Assembly (NCBI GenBank): GCA_947174685.1
Contig: CAMWJY010000035.1
Location: forward strand, 1 to 7,523
Reading direction: 5' to 3'
DNA from: an uncultured Mollicutes bacterium
GTDB lineage: Bacteria; Bacillota_I; Bacilli_A; Acholeplasmatales; Anaeroplasmataceae
DNA length: 7,523 nucleotides
Positions 5,838 to 7,523 of the stretch are shown piece by piece. A program made the translations under genes and the position numbers. The notes below the pieces were generated by a model that saw only the letters and a program-made list of their open reading frames with translations, did no database searches and was not told the origin of the DNA. Position 1 is the stretch's first letter; each line of letters opens with the position of its first letter.

Positions 5838-6296
5838 TTATCTAGTAAATATAGCATTTCTTTCTAATCCAATTTCTTGAATTAAAATATCTAAATCATC
5901 ATTATAAGTTGGATAATATAAATCATCACCAATTCTTATATACCGAGTAGAAAGACGGATACTCTCTTTTTCATTATAAATGAATTTCAAAACGCGATTT
6001 GTTCCAGGAGCAGGTAGACCAGGTACAAACTTATAAGTTCTTTTTATAATGAGTTCGTATATATCTTTTATTTCCTTAGCATCCTCAATTATGTACGTGC
6101 CATCGTATTCATCACGAAATGTTACTTCTATACTGGTTGGCAACTCTGCTAATTGGGGATAAATTTCCACAGCTTTAAAAGAATGATGATCTTTTGAATT
6201 ATTGCCTAAACATCCACTAAGCAACATTAAAACAATTCCTAAGCATAATAAACTTACTCTACCAATTATTTTCCCTATAAGCATATTTTTTTTCAT
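5838..6296 (-). CDS. Small lipoprotein of unknown family, second gene of the peptidase operon
   Basis: 152 residues. Residues 1-29 are a lipoprotein signal: MKKN, a hydrophobic core, then lipobox LSGC with Cys29. The mature part (about 123 residues) has LPTSIEVTFRDEYDGTYIIED, a short helix IKDIYELI, then a strand-rich end with RYIRIGDDLYYPTY and a terminal helix. This suggests one small alpha/beta domain. I do not recognise the family. The frame extends to an ATG at 6312-6314, but the AAGGAG ribosome binding site (6305-6310) lies after that codon and eight bases before ATG 6294-6296, so the shorter start is right. It follows the peptidase gene by 22 bases with no terminator between, so the two are cotranscribed. 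By analogy with secreted cysteine proteases followed by an inhibitor gene (speB-spi, sspB-sspC), it might restrain or assist the peptidase. This is inference from layout only. Confidence 0.82.
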   Translation of the reverse strand: MKKNMLIGKIIGRVSLLCLGIVLMLLSGCLGNNSKDHHSFKAVEIYPQLAELPTSIEVTFRDEYDGTYIIEDAKEIKDIYELIIKRTYKFVPGLPAPGTNRVLKFIYNEKESIRLSTRYIRIGDDLYYPTYNDDLDILIQEIGLERNAIFTR

Positions 6297-6304
6297 TTCG
6301 TTTT

Positions 6305-6310
6305 CTCCTT
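6305..6310 (-). promoter_or_regulatory. Ribosome binding site that sets the small lipoprotein start
   Basis: Minus strand AAGGAG, eight bases before ATG 6294-6296. It overlaps the codons that follow the alternative ATG at 6312, ruling that start out. Confidence 0.85.
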
Positions 6311-6318
6311 TCATTTAT

Positions 6319-7523
6319 TTATATAAGTTTAAAGGCGGAAAAGACAATCGTTGTATAAAAATCATTATACTTAATGTATTGAGCTTCATTGGAAGAGTCC
6401 CAACCATCAATACAACGTAAATAGTAATAATAGACATTTTTTGTGACCCATTTATCATGCCATCCAAATAACCAATATCTTTCATTTACTTGATAAGTAT
6501 GCGTAAATTCTTCCCAACCAACTGTGACTACAGCATGTGCCCAATCATCACCATCGTTTTCCTTAACATAAAGATAAGTATACATTGGATTACCATTATC
6601 TATTTGTCTTTTAAAATCAACTATATTAGGATTATCACAATTAATCATACTATATTCATATCCTCTATTATTAGCGTAATTAATAAAAGAGTTTTTGGTA
6701 TTCTTCCACCATTCACCATCCCAATTAAACCAATTTAAGTCATTTAAGAACCATTCAAATGTATCATATGCATTACCATTTATTAAGGCATTATCAAATC
6801 CCAACCAATCATAATAGATAGCCATATTGGTCATAGCAGTTGGACCACAAGTACCTTTTATACTTTTTTTATGTTTTTTTTGATACTGCTCATTAAACAC
6901 TGCTTGATTAAAATAGTTTGCTTTAACACCAGAATCATTTTCGGTTATTCCTGTCCATTTGAATCCAGTTAAATACTTCCAATCACTATTTGGCAATAAA
7001 CCAATCGAACTAACATCATTGCTCACTTCACTCCAACTCAAAATACCATCAAAACCACTTTCAACCTTTGGAGCATTATCAATGTATGTTTTTTGCAAAT
7101 CTATGAATGAAGTTGATTCTATTATATTACCTGACAAATCATAAAATTCACTTTCAAACTCATATGCATAATTTGATTGCCCTGCATAATATATTTTCCC
7201 CTTGTTATAAAAGTTTCCCAAAAATTCTTCATCATCAAATCCAAAATTGATAATATCATCAATTGAAAAATCTAATACTACATAATCAAGTTTTTGATCA
7301 CGATTAAGAACCAAGATTTTAGCAATCACTTTATCTTCGTAACTATATAAATTAATGGCATCTTCTTTTTCCAAAGAGTTGTATTCTAAATTTTTAACAC
7401 TATATTGTGCTTTCAAAAAATTCATTCCAGCATTCTCGTAATCACTTTCATTATAAGCAAAAGCCACAAAAGTATTCATATTGCCGATGTATATTAAAAA
7501 TATCATAAGCATTACTATAACAC
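6319..7523 (-). CDS. Exported C39/C10-like cysteine peptidase, 5' end cut by the right edge
   Basis: Residue numbers count from the ATG at 7510-7512. That codon is unlikely to be the start: the frame stays open upstream (GTT ATA GTA) to the edge, no ribosome binding site is seen, and the signal peptide would lack its usual positive residues. The hydrophobic stretch ends in VAFA-YNES near residue 19, a good signal peptidase I site, so the protein is secreted. Residues about 20-150 look like a propeptide. The peptidase part has GTCGPTAMTNMAIYY with the likely nucleophile Cys222, HAVVTVGW with His326, and CIDGWD (Asp369 or Asp372) as the third residue. This order is that of papain-fold C39_2 or C10 (streptopain) relatives. 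There is no lipobox and no transporter domain, so it is not a bacteriocin-processing ABC peptidase. It is very rich in Trp, Tyr and Asn. It heads an operon with the small lipoprotein; its promoter lies outside the window. Confidence 0.82.
   Translation of the reverse strand, partial: VIVMLMIFLIYIGNMNTFVAFAYNESDYENAGMNFLKAQYSVKNLEYNSLEKEDAINLYSYEDKVIAKILVLNRDQKLDYVVLDFSIDDIINFGFDDEEFLGNFYNKGKIYYAGQSNYAYEFESEFYDLSGNIIESTSFIDLQKTYIDNAPKVESGFDGILSWSEVSNDVSSIGLLPNSDWKYLTGFKWTGITENDSGVKANYFNQAVFNEQYQKKHKKSIKGTCGPTAMTNMAIYYDWLGFDNALINGNAYDTFEWFLNDLNWFNWDGEWWKNTKNSFINYANNRGYEYSMINCDNPNIVDFKRQIDNGNPMYTYLYVKENDGDDWAHAVVTVGWEEFTHTYQVNERYWLFGWHDKWVTKNVYYYYLRCIDGWDSSNEAQYIKYNDFYTTIVFSAFKLI

Noticed and set aside
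6297..6314. Upstream ATG at 6312-6314 for the small lipoprotein
   Set aside because: The ribosome binding site AAGGAG lies after it, and the signal peptide is normal from ATG 6294-6296.
6490..7144. Plus-strand frames at 6490-6738 and 6959-7144
   Set aside because: They lie opposite the peptidase gene, which has clear catalytic motifs. These frames lack ribosome binding sites and recognisable motifs.
6319..7523. The peptidase as a bacteriocin leader-processing C39 ABC transporter
   Set aside because: It has a secretion signal and no transmembrane or ATPase domain, so only the peptidase fold is shared.

Overview
The window is AT-rich and carries an alpha/beta-type spore protein, a rhodanese-less ThiI, AGGAGG-type ribosome binding sites and several lipobox or exported proteins. 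This points to a low-GC, spore-forming, Gram-positive anaerobe of the Clostridia; a Lachnospiraceae-like gut organism is my best guess, but the species cannot be read from the sequence.

Region 1 (1-2595, minus strand) is the 5' 865 codons of a very large secreted lipoprotein gene that runs off the left edge. After the signal peptide come about ten Cys-x-x-Cys repeats, then 160-residue beta-rich domains encoded by exact 480-bp tandem repeats: two complete, and a third cut by the edge. Region 2 (2596-2807) is a compact divergent control region. It has one near-consensus promoter facing each way, a LacI/CcpA-like half-conserved operator in the start region of the lipoprotein transcript, and two strong dyads between the promoters. 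Region 3 (2808-3842, plus strand) is a LacI-family regulator, the obvious candidate to control the lipoprotein, itself, or both. The likely scheme is a sugar-responsive repressor governing a cell-surface, possibly glycan-binding, lipoprotein. The ligand is unknown.

Region 4 holds housekeeping and sporulation genes on the minus strand: a small acid-soluble spore protein (3895-4152) with a duplicated Gly-Arg-Val-Gly-Gly motif, downstream of thiI (4213-5451), the tRNA 4-thiouridine synthase. The spore-protein gene converges on the regulator at one bidirectional terminator.

Region 5 (5452-5837) has no intact gene. It holds the thiI promoter, a possible decayed coding fragment on the plus strand and a long hairpin terminator. 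Region 6 (5838-7523, minus strand) is a two-gene operon: an exported cysteine peptidase of the C39/C10-like type, cut by the right edge at its 5' end, followed 22 bases later by a small lipoprotein of unknown family. The layout recalls secreted cysteine protease plus inhibitor pairs, but this is only an inference from gene order.

No tRNA, rRNA, CRISPR array, insertion sequence or phage gene was seen.
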